Translations under genes and position numbers: made by a program
In this document: piece after piece, positions 8,552 to 16,472 of the stretch
Numbering within the stretch: position 1 is the first letter of the stretch
How the letters are laid out: the number at the start of each line of letters is the position of its first letter
Origin: Calidifontimicrobium sp035325925
Lineage (GTDB): Bacteria; Pseudomonadota; Gammaproteobacteria; Burkholderiales; Burkholderiaceae_C
Length of the DNA: 64,000 bases
Direction of reading: 5' to 3'
Assembly (NCBI RefSeq): GCF_035325925.1
Contig: NZ_DAOKZA010000010.1
Location: forward strand, 37,749-101,748
Notes under the pieces: model-generated
The model's database searches: none
What the model was told of the DNA's origin: nothing
The model's input: only the letters and a program-made list of their open reading frames with translations

Positions 8552-8950
8552 TCAGCGTGCCGGCATCGGCTGCGGCTGAAGCACGCTGTGGCGGTTGCCC
8601 TCGGTGTCGATGAAGGCGACGTAGTCACCGACGCCGGGGATCGCCATCGGCTCGCCGAGGACCCGGCCGCCGGCGTCGGTGATGCGGGCCATGGCCGCGC
8701 GGACGTCGTCGACGCCGATCACCACCCCCGGATGTTGCGCCGGCGCGTCGGCCCCGAACGGGAACAGCCCGCCGTTGATCGCCCCGGCAGGCGCGCCGGG
8801 CCTGGCGTCGGTGGTCGCGGTGGTCGCCAGCACGTAGTCACCCATCTGGGGGCCGAGCTTCTCCATCTGCCAGCCGAAGGCTTCGGCGTAGAAGCGCGCC
8901 GCGCGGTCGCGGTCGCGGTAGGGCATCTCGAAGTGCACGACGGGGTCCAT
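8552..8950 (-). CDS. VOC family protein
   Basis: A 132-residue VOC-fold protein (MDPVVHFEMPYRDRDRAARF) resembling the PF00903-type dioxygenase/bleomycin-resistance fold, with candidate metal ligands H6 and the terminal NRHSVLQ segment. The ATG at 8950 has AGAGGAGA upstream. A 107-base gap separates it from the YCII gene further upstream, the only sizeable gap in this operon; it contains a candidate ECF promoter. Substrate unknown. Confidence 0.86.
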   Translation of the reverse strand: MDPVVHFEMPYRDRDRAARFYAEAFGWQMEKLGPQMGDYVLATTATTDARPGAPAGAINGGLFPFGADAPAQHPGVVIGVDDVRAAMARITDAGGRVLGEPMAIPGVGDYVAFIDTEGNRHSVLQPQPMPAR

Positions 8951-9010
8951 CGATGTGTCTCCTCTGACAGGGGTGGATCGGACGAGGCGCGGCAGCGCCT
9001 CCAACACGAC

Positions 9011-9036
9011 GACGAACCAGCCGCCCGGAATCGACA
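9011..9036 (-). promoter_or_regulatory. candidate ECF-type promoter inside the ECF42 operon
   Basis: On the minus strand, TGTCGA (9036-9031) is followed after 16 bases by CGTC (9014-9011), about 60 bases ahead of the VOC start at 8950. As I recall, TGTCGA is the -35 element described for ECF42 promoters and CGTC is a common ECF -10. Two short elements in GC-rich DNA can arise by chance. Confidence 0.35.
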
Positions 9037-9057
9037 GCTGCCGGCTCGGGACAAACC

Positions 9058-9423
9058 CTAGCCCGACCCCAGACTCTCTTCGTAGCAGGCCGCCACCGGC
9101 CGCACCTCGACGGTCGCCCACTCGGCGGCGGGGCAGGCCTTGGCCAGCGCCAGCGCCTCGTCCCGGTCGGCACAATCGACAAGGAAGAACCCGCCGACCA
9201 TCTCCTTGGCCTCGGCAAACGGTCCGTCGACCACCCGCGCGCCGTGCCGGCTGACGCGCACCGCGCGCGTCTGCGACGCGAGCGACTGCACCGCGACGAG
9301 CTGACCGCGCTCGCGCAGGGCCTCGCCGAAGCGCTGCATGCGCGCGTAGGCTTCGCGGCCCTCGGCCTCGGTGCGGCCGGCGCGTTGCGACGTCGGCTCG
9401 ACGATCAGCAGGGCGAACTGCAT
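9058..9423 (-). CDS. YCII/DGPF domain protein, second copy
   Basis: A 121-residue YCII/DGPF protein (MQFALLIVEP; motif VVDGPFAEAKEMVGGFFLVD). It differs clearly from the other copy in the operon, so it is not a recent duplication. The ATG at 9423 has a near-perfect AAAGGAGG ribosome binding site, the strongest in this operon, suiting the first gene. It lies 198 bases downstream of the xthA stop on the same strand; the gap shows no gene or clear promoter. Confidence 0.9.
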   Translation of the reverse strand: MQFALLIVEPTSQRAGRTEAEGREAYARMQRFGEALRERGQLVAVQSLASQTRAVRVSRHGARVVDGPFAEAKEMVGGFFLVDCADRDEALALAKACPAAEWATVEVRPVAACYEESLGSG

Positions 9424-9621
9424 CGCAGGCCTCCTTTCGGGCTGGACTCGGTGACGCGCACAGGCGGACCGGCTGCGGACGTCACGCCGACGGCGCGCCG
9501 CGCCTTCCCCGCGACGCCGCCGACGGCCCGAGCCCGGCGATTGCACCACCACGAGACCCGCGACGGCAACTGCACGCTGCCGAGCCGGCGCAGGCCGGCT
9601 GCTGGCGGCTTGCTGGGCAGG

Positions 9622-10410
9622 TCAGATGCTGGCGTCGTAGTCGATGGTCACCGCAGCGTGGTCGGAAAAGCGCGGTGCGAGGTGGATCGACTCGCGTCTC
9701 GCCTTCGCGGCGAAGGCGGGCGTGGCCAGGTGGTAGTCGAGCCGCCAGCCGACGTTCTTCGCCCACGCCTGGCCGCGGTTGCTCCACCACGTGTACTGCT
9801 CGGGGTGCGGGTTCAGGCGACGGAACACGTCGACCAGCCCGACGTCGTCGATGAGCGACGTGAGCCATGCGCGTTCCTCGGGCAGGAAGCCGCTGTTCTT
9901 CTGGTTGCTGCGCCAGTTCTTCAGGTCGATCGGGTGGTGGGCGATGTTGATGTCACCGACCAGCACGAACTCGCGTTCGGCCTTCAACCGCCGCAGGTGC
10001 GGCTCGATCTGCGCCAGGAAGCGGTACTTCGCCTCCTGCCGCTCGGGGCCGCTCGAGCCGCTCGGGAAGTAGCAGCTGATCACGCTGAACTTGCGCCGCG
10101 CGGTGTCGTAGCGCGCCTCGACGTAGCGCCCCTCGGCGTCGAACTCGTCGCTGCCGAATCCGGTGATCACCGCGCTCGGCGGCTTGCGCAGGTACAGCCC
10201 GACGCCGGCGTAGCCCTTCTTCTGCGCAAAGTGGAAGTAGCCCGTCAGGTCTCCGATACGGTCGAAGCGACCGCTTACATCGACATGCTGGGCCTTGACT
10301 TCCTGGACCCCCATACAATCGGCGCCGGTCTGCGCGGCCCAGTCGAGGAATCCTTTGCTCGCCGCCGAGCGGATGCCGTTCAGGTTGAGCGTGACGAGCC
10401 GAAATCCCAC
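9622..10410 (-). CDS. xthA: exodeoxyribonuclease III (AP endonuclease)
   Basis: A 262-residue Mg-dependent 3'-5' exonuclease and class II AP endonuclease for base-excision repair. Motifs: LVTLNLNGIR near the start, VQEVK (metal-binding Glu), VGDINIAH (catalytic Asp/Asn), WRLDYHL and the terminal FSDHAAV with the catalytic His. The start is a GTG at 10410 with GGAGG just upstream; this matches the beginning of homologues. Its first base is one base away from the first base of pyrE on the opposite strand, so each promoter must lie inside the other gene. Confidence 0.94.
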   Translation of the reverse strand: MGFRLVTLNLNGIRSAASKGFLDWAAQTGADCMGVQEVKAQHVDVSGRFDRIGDLTGYFHFAQKKGYAGVGLYLRKPPSAVITGFGSDEFDAEGRYVEARYDTARRKFSVISCYFPSGSSGPERQEAKYRFLAQIEPHLRRLKAEREFVLVGDINIAHHPIDLKNWRSNQKNSGFLPEERAWLTSLIDDVGLVDVFRRLNPHPEQYTWWSNRGQAWAKNVGWRLDYHLATPAFAAKARRESIHLAPRFSDHAAVTIDYDASI

Positions 10411-10411
10411 C

Positions 10412-11098
10412 GTGACCTCCGCAGCCCCGACCCGCGCCGACCCGCTCGCCCAGGACTTCGTCAAGTTCTCGGTCGAGGCCGGCGTGCTGCGTTTCGGGGA
10501 GTTCAGGACCAAGGCCGGGCGGCTGTCGCCGTACTTCTTCAACGCCGGCCTGTTCGACGACGGCGCCAAGCTGGGCCGTCTCGCGGGATTCTATGCACGG
10601 CGCCTGATCGATAGCGGCCTTCAGTTCGACCTGCTGTTCGGCCCGGCTTACAAGGGCATCACGCTGGCCGCGGCGGTGGCCATCGAGCTCGCCCGGCTCG
10701 GCCACAACAAGCCGTTCGCCTACAACCGCAAGGAAGCCAAGGACCACGGTGAAGGCGGCATGCTGGTCGGCGCGCCGGTGCGGGGGCGGGTGCTGATCGT
10801 CGACGACGTGATCTCGGCCGGCACCTCGGTGCGCGAGTCGATCGCGATGATCGACGCCGCCGGAGGCACGCCGTGCGGCGTGGCCATCGCGCTCGATCGC
10901 CAGGAGCGCGCCACCGGCGCCGACGGCGCCGAACTGCCGCACTCGGCGGTGCAGTACGTGACCTCGCAGCTCGAACTCGACGTGGTGTCGATCGCGACGC
11001 TCGACGACTTGCTGCAGGTGCTGTCCCACGCCAGCGACCCGGCGCTGGCGCGCCACGCGGCGCCGGTGGCCGCCTATCGTGAACGTTATGGCATCTGA
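10412..11098 (+). CDS. pyrE: orotate phosphoribosyltransferase
   Basis: A 228-residue enzyme that converts orotate and PRPP to OMP in pyrimidine synthesis. Seen: VLRFGEF and LSPYFFNAG near the N-terminus, the flexible-loop KEAKDHGEGG, and the PRPP-binding VLIVDDVISAGTS. The GTG at 10412 is chosen because homologues begin just before QDFVKF; an in-frame ATG further upstream would lie inside xthA. No good ribosome binding site is visible. It abuts xthA head to head and overlaps the next gene by 11 bases. Confidence 0.95.
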   Translation: MTSAAPTRADPLAQDFVKFSVEAGVLRFGEFRTKAGRLSPYFFNAGLFDDGAKLGRLAGFYARRLIDSGLQFDLLFGPAYKGITLAAAVAIELARLGHNKPFAYNRKEAKDHGEGGMLVGAPVRGRVLIVDDVISAGTSVRESIAMIDAAGGTPCGVAIALDRQERATGADGAELPHSAVQYVTSQLELDVVSIATLDDLLQVLSHASDPALARHAAPVAAYRERYGI

Positions 11099-11822
11099 CG
11101 CCCGGTCCCGCGCCCGTCGGCCGGCGTTCGTGCGCCTGCTGCCGGCGCTGCTGGGCGCCGCGCTGCTCGGCCCCGCGCACGCGCAGCAGCCACCGCCGAC
11201 GAGTATCTTCACCTGCGTCACGGCCGACGGCCGGCGCCACACCTCGGACCGGCCGATCGCCGCGTGCCGCAACGTCGAGCAGCGCGAGCTGAACAGCGAC
11301 GGGTCGCTGCGGCGCGTCATCCCGCCGACGCTGACCGCCGAGGAGCGCGCCGCCAAGGAGGCCGAGGAACGCCGCCTGGCGGCGGTGCGCCAGGCGCAGC
11401 TCGACGCCGTGCGACGCGACCGCAACCTGAAATCGCGCTACCCCGACGAAGCGGCGCACCAGCGCGCGCGCGAGGCCGCGCTCGACAGCGTGCGCGGCGC
11501 GCTGCGCTCGGCCGAGCAGCGGCTCGAGGAGCTGCGCCGCGAGCGCCAGCCGCTGCAGAACGAGACCGAGTTCTACGTCGGCCGCGAGTTGCCGGCCAAG
11601 CTGCGCCACCAGCTCGAGGCCAACGCCGCGGCCTCCGAGGCGCAGCGCAGCGCGATCGCCGCGCATCAGGCCGAGCTCGACCGCATCACCGGGCTGTACG
11701 ACGCCGAGCTCGATCGGCTGCGCAAGCTGTGGGCCGGCGCGCCGCCCGGCTCGCTCGGCCCGATGCCGTCGACCGCCGTGCCGGTGTCGGCCAACGGCCG
11801 CGGCGGCAGCGCGCCGCGCTGA
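11088..11822 (+). CDS. DUF4124-like periplasmic protein with coiled coil
   Basis: A 244-residue exported protein. A twin-Arg-rich n-region and hydrophobic core (LLPALLGAALLG) end at AHAQ, a typical signal peptidase site. The next ~35 residues (FTCVTADGRRHTSDRPI...C) match the short DUF4124 pattern, with two cysteines that could form a disulfide. The rest is Ala/Glu/Arg-rich heptad-like helix up to ~220, then a Pro/Gly-rich tail. Its function is unknown. An alternative GTG start lies at 11079. It overlaps pyrE and converges with gatB five bases away. Confidence 0.8.
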   Translation: MASDARSRARRPAFVRLLPALLGAALLGPAHAQQPPPTSIFTCVTADGRRHTSDRPIAACRNVEQRELNSDGSLRRVIPPTLTAEERAAKEAEERRLAAVRQAQLDAVRRDRNLKSRYPDEAAHQRAREAALDSVRGALRSAEQRLEELRRERQPLQNETEFYVGRELPAKLRHQLEANAAASEAQRSAIAAHQAELDRITGLYDAELDRLRKLWAGAPPGSLGPMPSTAVPVSANGRGGSAPR

Positions 11823-11827
11823 AGCGC

Positions 11828-13279
11828 TCAGCCGGCCAGCCGCCGGCGCAGCACGTCGTTGACCTGCGCCGGGTTGGCCTTGCCCTTGCTCGCCTTCATG
11901 ACCTGACCGACCAGCGCGTTGAAGGCCTTGTCCTTGCCTGCGCGGAACTCCTCGACCGACCTCGGGTTCGCCGCGAGCACCTGGTCGACGATCGCCTCGA
12001 GCGCGCCGGCGTCGTTCATCTGGCGCAGGCCCTTGGCCTCGATGAGCGCGTCGACGTCGCCGCCTTCGCCGCTCCACAGCGCGTCGAACACCTGGCGCGC
12101 CGCGTTGTGGGACACCGTGCCGTCGACGACGCGGCCGATCAGCGCGGCCAGCGTGGCCGGCACCACCGGTGCAGCGTCGATTTCGCGCTGCTCGGCGTTC
12201 AGCCGCTTGCTGATCTCGCCGGCGAGCCAGTTGGCCACCGTCTTCGGCTGGCCGCAGGCGTCGCGCGCTGCCTCGTAGTAGCGCGAGAAGGCGAGGCTTT
12301 GGGTCATCAGCGCCGCCGCGTCGGCGCCCAGGCCGTCGTCGCGCTGGAAGCGTTCGGCCATCGCCGCCGGCAGCTCGGGCATCGCCGCGCGCACGCGCTC
12401 GACCCAGTCGGGCGGGATGACCAGCGGCGGCAGGTCGGGGTCGGGGAAGTAGCGGTAGTCGTGCGCGTCTTCCTTGGTGCGCATCGCGCGTGTCTCGCCG
12501 CTGGCGGGGTCGAACAGCACGGTGGCCTGCTCGATCGCCAGCCCGTCTTCGAGGCGCTCAATCTGCCACTGCACCTCGAAGTCGATCGCCTGCTGCAGGA
12601 AGCGGAAGCTGTTGAGGTTCTTGATCTCGCGCCGCGTGCCGAACGGCTGCCCCGGCTTGCGCACAGAGACGTTGGCGTCGCAGCGGAAGCTGCCTTCTTG
12701 CATGTTGCCGTCGCAGATGCCCAGCCACACCACCAGCGCGTGCAGCGCCTTGGCGTAGGCGGCGGCCTCGGCGCTGGAGCGCATGTCGGGCTCGGAGACG
12801 ATCTCCAGCAGCGGCGTGCCGGCGCGGTTGAGGTCGATGCCGGTGAGGCCGTGGAAGTCCTCGTGCAGGCTCTTGCCGGCGTCCTCCTCGAGGTGCGCAC
12901 GCGTCAGGCGCACAGTGCGCGACTGCGCGTCGAGCACGAAACCGACCTGGCCGCCCTGCACCACCGGGATCTCGTACTGGCTGATCTGGTAGCCCTTGGG
13001 CAGGTCGGGGTAGAAGTAGTTCTTGCGCGCGAAGATCGACAGCGGCGCGACCTTCGCACCCACCGCGAGCCCGAAGCGGATCGCGCGCTCGACCGCACCG
13101 CGGTTGAGCACCGGCAACGTGCCCGGCAGCGCCAGGTCGACCGCGCAGGCCTGCGTGTTCGGCGCGGCGCCGAAGCGCGTCGACGCGCCGCTGAAGATCT
13201 TGCTCTCGGTGGACAACTGCGCGTGCGTCTCGAGGCCGATCACGACCTCCCACCCGCGCACCAGCGCCGGCGCGGTCAT
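11828..13279 (-). CDS. gatB: Asp/Glu-tRNA amidotransferase subunit B
   Basis: A 483-residue subunit that binds the misacylated tRNA and phosphorylates Glu or Asp before amidation to Gln or Asn. It starts with WEVVIGLETHAQL, carries DLPKGYQISQYE, RCDANVSVR and DYRYFPDPDLPP, and ends in the YqeY-like tRNA-binding tail (GQVMKASKGKANP). The ATG overlaps the gatA stop. A functional gatCAB usually means the organism makes Asn-tRNA or Gln-tRNA indirectly. Confidence 0.97.
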   Translation of the reverse strand: MTAPALVRGWEVVIGLETHAQLSTESKIFSGASTRFGAAPNTQACAVDLALPGTLPVLNRGAVERAIRFGLAVGAKVAPLSIFARKNYFYPDLPKGYQISQYEIPVVQGGQVGFVLDAQSRTVRLTRAHLEEDAGKSLHEDFHGLTGIDLNRAGTPLLEIVSEPDMRSSAEAAAYAKALHALVVWLGICDGNMQEGSFRCDANVSVRKPGQPFGTRREIKNLNSFRFLQQAIDFEVQWQIERLEDGLAIEQATVLFDPASGETRAMRTKEDAHDYRYFPDPDLPPLVIPPDWVERVRAAMPELPAAMAERFQRDDGLGADAAALMTQSLAFSRYYEAARDACGQPKTVANWLAGEISKRLNAEQREIDAAPVVPATLAALIGRVVDGTVSHNAARQVFDALWSGEGGDVDALIEAKGLRQMNDAGALEAIVDQVLAANPRSVEEFRAGKDKAFNALVGQVMKASKGKANPAQVNDVLRRRLAG

Positions 13280-14811
13280 GCGCCCGCCTCCGCCGGCGCG
13301 CGCCGATGGAAGTCGGTGGCCTGCTGGAACGCGTGCGCAGCCTGCAGCAGCACGCCCTCCTGGAAGTGGTTGCCGATCAGCTGCAGCCCCACCGGCAACT
13401 GGCGCCCGTCGGTCTGCGTGGCGAAGCCGGCAGGCACGCTCATGCCGGGCAGCCCCGCCAGGCTCGCCGGCAGCGTGAAGATGTCGGCCAGGTAGGCCTT
13501 GACCGGGTCGTCGGCACCCTCGCCGAGTCTCCACGCCACCGTCGGCGCGACCGGCCCGGCGACGACGTCGCACTGCGCGAAGCACTGGCGGAAGTCGTCG
13601 GCGATCATGCGCCGCAGCTTCTGCGCCTGCAGGTAGTAGGCGTCGTAGTAGCCGTGCGACAGCACGTAGGTGCCGATCATGATGCGGCGCTTGACCTCGG
13701 GCCCGAAACCCTCGGCGCGCGTCTTCTTGTACATGTCGACCAGATCCTCGTACTGCGCCGCGCGGTGGCCGTAGCGCACGCCGTCGAAGCGCGACAGGTT
13801 CGAACTCGCCTCGGCCGGCGCGATGATGTAGTAGACGGGGATCGACAGCTCGGTGCGCGGCAGGCTGACGTCGACCAGCGTCGCGCCGAGCCGCTCGAAC
13901 ACGGCCAGCGCGGCGCGCACGGCGCCGCCGACGTCGGCGGCCAGCGCCGCGGGAAAGAACTCCCGCGGCAGCCCGATGCGCAAGCCGGCCAGCGGCCGGC
14001 CGGCGGTGGCGCCGTCGCGCCGGCGCAGCAACTCGGCGTGGAAGTCCTGCGGGGCACGCTGCGCGCTGGTGCTGTCGCGCGCGTCGAAGCCGCTCATCGC
14101 CGACAGCAGCAGCGCGCAGTCTTCGGCGCTGCGTGCCAGCACCCCGGCCTGGTCGAGGCTCGAGGCGAAGGCGATCATGCCGTAGCGCGAGCACACGCCG
14201 TAGGTCGGCTTGATGCCGGTGACGCCGCAGAAGCTCGCCGGCTGGCGGATCGAGCCGCCGGTGTCGGTGCCGGTGGCCGCCGGCAGCAGCCGCGCCGCCA
14301 CCGCGGCGGCCGACCCGCCCGACGAACCGCCGGGCACGCGCGCGCTGTCCCAGGGGTTGCGTGCCGGGCCGAAGGCCGAGTTCTCGTTGGCCGAACCCAT
14401 CGCGAACTCGTCGCAGTTGAGCTTGCCCAGCGTCACGGCGCCGGCGCCCGGGCCCTCGCCCGGCACCCCGGTGCCGAGCCGCGCGACGACGGTGGCGTCG
14501 AACGGGCTGCGGTAGCCGGCGAGCATCTTCGAGCCGGCGGTGGTCGGCAGGTCGCGCGTGACGAAGACGTCCTTGTGCGCGATCGGCACGCCGGTCAGCG
14601 CTGTAGCGTCGCCGCGGGCGCGCCGTGCGTCGGCGTCGCGCGCGGCGGCCAGCGCCGCGTCGGCGTCGACGGCGAGGAAGGCGCCGAGATGTTCGTGCGC
14701 TGCAATGCGTGCAAGCAGATGTTGCGTCAATTCGGCGCTCGACAGCTCACGCCGGTCGAGCGCACGCGCGATCCCGGCCACGCCGAGGCGATGCGGCGCA
14801 TCCGCACTCAT
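13276..14811 (-). CDS. gatA: Asp/Glu-tRNA amidotransferase subunit A
   Basis: A 511-residue amidase-signature subunit that releases ammonia from glutamine for the GatB reaction. The Ser-cisSer-Lys triad is visible: Lys in PIAHKDVF, and serines in PGGSSGGSAAAVA and TDTGGSIRQPA. The ATG at 14811 overlaps the gatC stop, and its own stop overlaps gatB, so the three are translationally linked. Length is normal. Confidence 0.97.
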   Translation of the reverse strand: MSADAPHRLGVAGIARALDRRELSSAELTQHLLARIAAHEHLGAFLAVDADAALAAARDADARRARGDATALTGVPIAHKDVFVTRDLPTTAGSKMLAGYRSPFDATVVARLGTGVPGEGPGAGAVTLGKLNCDEFAMGSANENSAFGPARNPWDSARVPGGSSGGSAAAVAARLLPAATGTDTGGSIRQPASFCGVTGIKPTYGVCSRYGMIAFASSLDQAGVLARSAEDCALLLSAMSGFDARDSTSAQRAPQDFHAELLRRRDGATAGRPLAGLRIGLPREFFPAALAADVGGAVRAALAVFERLGATLVDVSLPRTELSIPVYYIIAPAEASSNLSRFDGVRYGHRAAQYEDLVDMYKKTRAEGFGPEVKRRIMIGTYVLSHGYYDAYYLQAQKLRRMIADDFRQCFAQCDVVAGPVAPTVAWRLGEGADDPVKAYLADIFTLPASLAGLPGMSVPAGFATQTDGRQLPVGLQLIGNHFQEGVLLQAAHAFQQATDFHRRAPAEAGA

Positions 14812-15107
14812 TCGATGACCTTCGGCACCAGGTACAGCCCGTCCTCGACCGTCGGCGCGCTGCGCTGGTTGGCCTCGCGCGCGTCGGGCTCGGTGACCAC
14901 GTCGTCGCGCAGGCGCAGCTCGACTGCGGCCACTGCCGACAGCGGCGTGTACAGCGGCTCGACGCCGGCGGTGTCGACCGCGCTCATGCGCTCGACGATC
15001 GAGAAGAAGCCGTTGAGCTGCGCGAGCATCGCGGCGCGCTCTTCGGCGTGCAGTTCGAGCCGCGCCAGGTGGGCGATGCGGCTCACGTCTTCGGAGGTCA
15101 GGGCCAT
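14808..15107 (-). CDS. gatC: Asp/Glu-tRNA amidotransferase subunit C
   Basis: A 99-residue GatC that wraps around and stabilises GatA. It begins MALTSEDVSRIAHLARLEL and ends with the conserved LRLRDDVVTEPD...YLVPKVIE. The ATG at 15107 is preferred over an in-frame start at 15161, because homologues begin here. It is the first gene of gatCAB and divergent from mreB. Confidence 0.96.
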   Translation of the reverse strand: MALTSEDVSRIAHLARLELHAEERAAMLAQLNGFFSIVERMSAVDTAGVEPLYTPLSAVAAVELRLRDDVVTEPDAREANQRSAPTVEDGLYLVPKVIE

Positions 15108-15150
15108 CGGGAAATTGCTGTGCTGAAGTGGCCCGTTCAGGCCCGCGCGG

Positions 15151-15181
15151 CTGTCGTCCACGAGGAACGATGGGGTATTAT
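15151..15181 (+). promoter_or_regulatory. candidate promoter for the mreB leader
   Basis: TATTAT at 15176-15181 is a five-of-six match to a -10 element in otherwise GC-rich DNA. The -35 region is weak (CTGTCG at 15151-15156, 19-base spacer). Transcription would begin near 15188, just ahead of the hairpin described next and ~208 bases before mreB. Confidence 0.4.
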
Positions 15182-15196
15182 CTCGCGCCAGTCAGG

Positions 15197-15253
15197 GCCC
15201 ACCGCAGGCGTGCGTGCCACCGTACCGCACGGGCGCAGGCGGCGGGCTTTTTT
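15197..15253 (+). terminator. terminator-like hairpin in the mreB leader
   Basis: The outer stem GCCCACCGC (15197-15205) pairs with GCGGCGGGC (15239-15247) with one mismatch. An inner CGTGC/GCACG stem closes a 9-base loop, and six T residues follow at 15248-15253. This is the form of an intrinsic terminator on the plus strand, lying ~60 bases after a candidate start site and 140 bases before mreB. It could be an attenuator, the 3' end of a small RNA, or (less likely) an antisense feature of gatC. Confidence 0.55.
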
Positions 15254-15395
15254 CGTATCCGGTTGACCCCGGCCGGCCTTCGGCCCGAACCGCCCCCACA
15301 CCCACCGCCCGCGATGCCGTCGACCCCCCGAGCCGCGGCCGCCCGGCGCCGCTGAGCGTCGCTCCTCCGCCCATCGCATCGCCCCCTGCGCCCCC

Positions 15396-16439
15396 ATGTT
15401 CGAATCCATTCGTCGCTACTTCTCGACGGACCTCGCCATCGACCTCGGTACCGCCAACACGCTGATCTACGTGCGCGGCAAGGGCATCGTGCTCGACGAG
15501 CCTTCGGTGGTGGCGATCCGCCACGAGGGCGGCCCCAGCGGCAAGAAGACGATCCAGGCCGTCGGCGCCGAGGCCAAGGCCATGCTCGGCAAGGTGCCCG
15601 GCAACATCGAGGCGATCCGCCCGATGAAGGACGGCGTGATCGCCGACTTCACCGTCACCGAGCAGATGCTCAAGCAGTTCATCAAGATGGTGCACCCGCG
15701 CTCGATGATGAAACCGAGCCCGCGCATCATCATCTGCGTGCCTTGCGGGTCGACGCAGGTCGAACGTCGTGCGATCCGCGAATCGGCGCTGGGCGCCGGC
15801 GCAAGCGAGGTCTACCTGATCGAGGAGCCGATGGCCGCGGCGATCGGCGCCGGGCTGCCGGTGTCGGAGGCCTCCGGCTCGATGGTGGTCGACATCGGCG
15901 GCGGCACGACCGAGGTCGGCGTCATCAGCCTCGGCGGCATGGTCTACAAGGGGTCGGTGCGCGTCGGCGGCGACAAGTTCGACGAGGCGATCATCAACTA
16001 CATCCGGCGCAACTACGGCATGCTCATCGGCGAGCCGACCGCCGAGGCGATCAAGAAGCAGATCGGCAGCGCGTTCCCCGGCAGCGAGGTCAAGGAGATG
16101 GAGGTCAAGGGACGCAACCTCAGCGAAGGCGTGCCGCGCAGCTTCACGATCAGCTCCAACGAGATCCTCGAGGCGCTGACCGACCCGCTGAACCAGATCG
16201 TCTCGAGCGTGAAGAACGCGCTCGAGCAGACACCGCCCGAGCTCGGCGCCGACATCGCCGAGCGCGGCATGATGCTCACCGGCGGCGGCGCGCTGCTGCG
16301 CGACCTCGACCGCCTGCTCGCCGAGGAGACCGGGCTGCCGGTGCTCGTCGCTGAGGACCCGCTGACCTGCGTCGTGCGCGGCTGCGGCATGGCGCTCGAG
16401 CGCATGGAGCGGCTCGGCTCGATCTTCACCTACGAGTAA
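15396..16439 (+). CDS. mreB: rod shape-determining actin MreB
   Basis: A 347-residue bacterial actin that polymerises under the inner membrane and guides lateral wall synthesis. The N-terminal amphipathic segment MFESIRRYF is followed by phosphate loop 1 IDLGTANTLIY, the second phosphate loop VVDIGGGTTEVGVISL and the adenosine motif MMLTGGGALL. First gene of the mreBCD-mrdA-rodA operon, whose products form the elongation complex. Confidence 0.98.
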   Translation: MFESIRRYFSTDLAIDLGTANTLIYVRGKGIVLDEPSVVAIRHEGGPSGKKTIQAVGAEAKAMLGKVPGNIEAIRPMKDGVIADFTVTEQMLKQFIKMVHPRSMMKPSPRIIICVPCGSTQVERRAIRESALGAGASEVYLIEEPMAAAIGAGLPVSEASGSMVVDIGGGTTEVGVISLGGMVYKGSVRVGGDKFDEAIINYIRRNYGMLIGEPTAEAIKKQIGSAFPGSEVKEMEVKGRNLSEGVPRSFTISSNEILEALTDPLNQIVSSVKNALEQTPPELGADIAERGMMLTGGGALLRDLDRLLAEETGLPVLVAEDPLTCVVRGCGMALERMERLGSIFTYE

Positions 16440-16472
16440 GCGCCGCCCCCGGGCGCCGGCGCGCCGCGCACC

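Noticed and set aside
13280..14194. Long N-terminal extension of the gatB frame
   Set aside because: It lies entirely within gatA in another frame. GatB homology begins at 13279, with an ATGA overlap.
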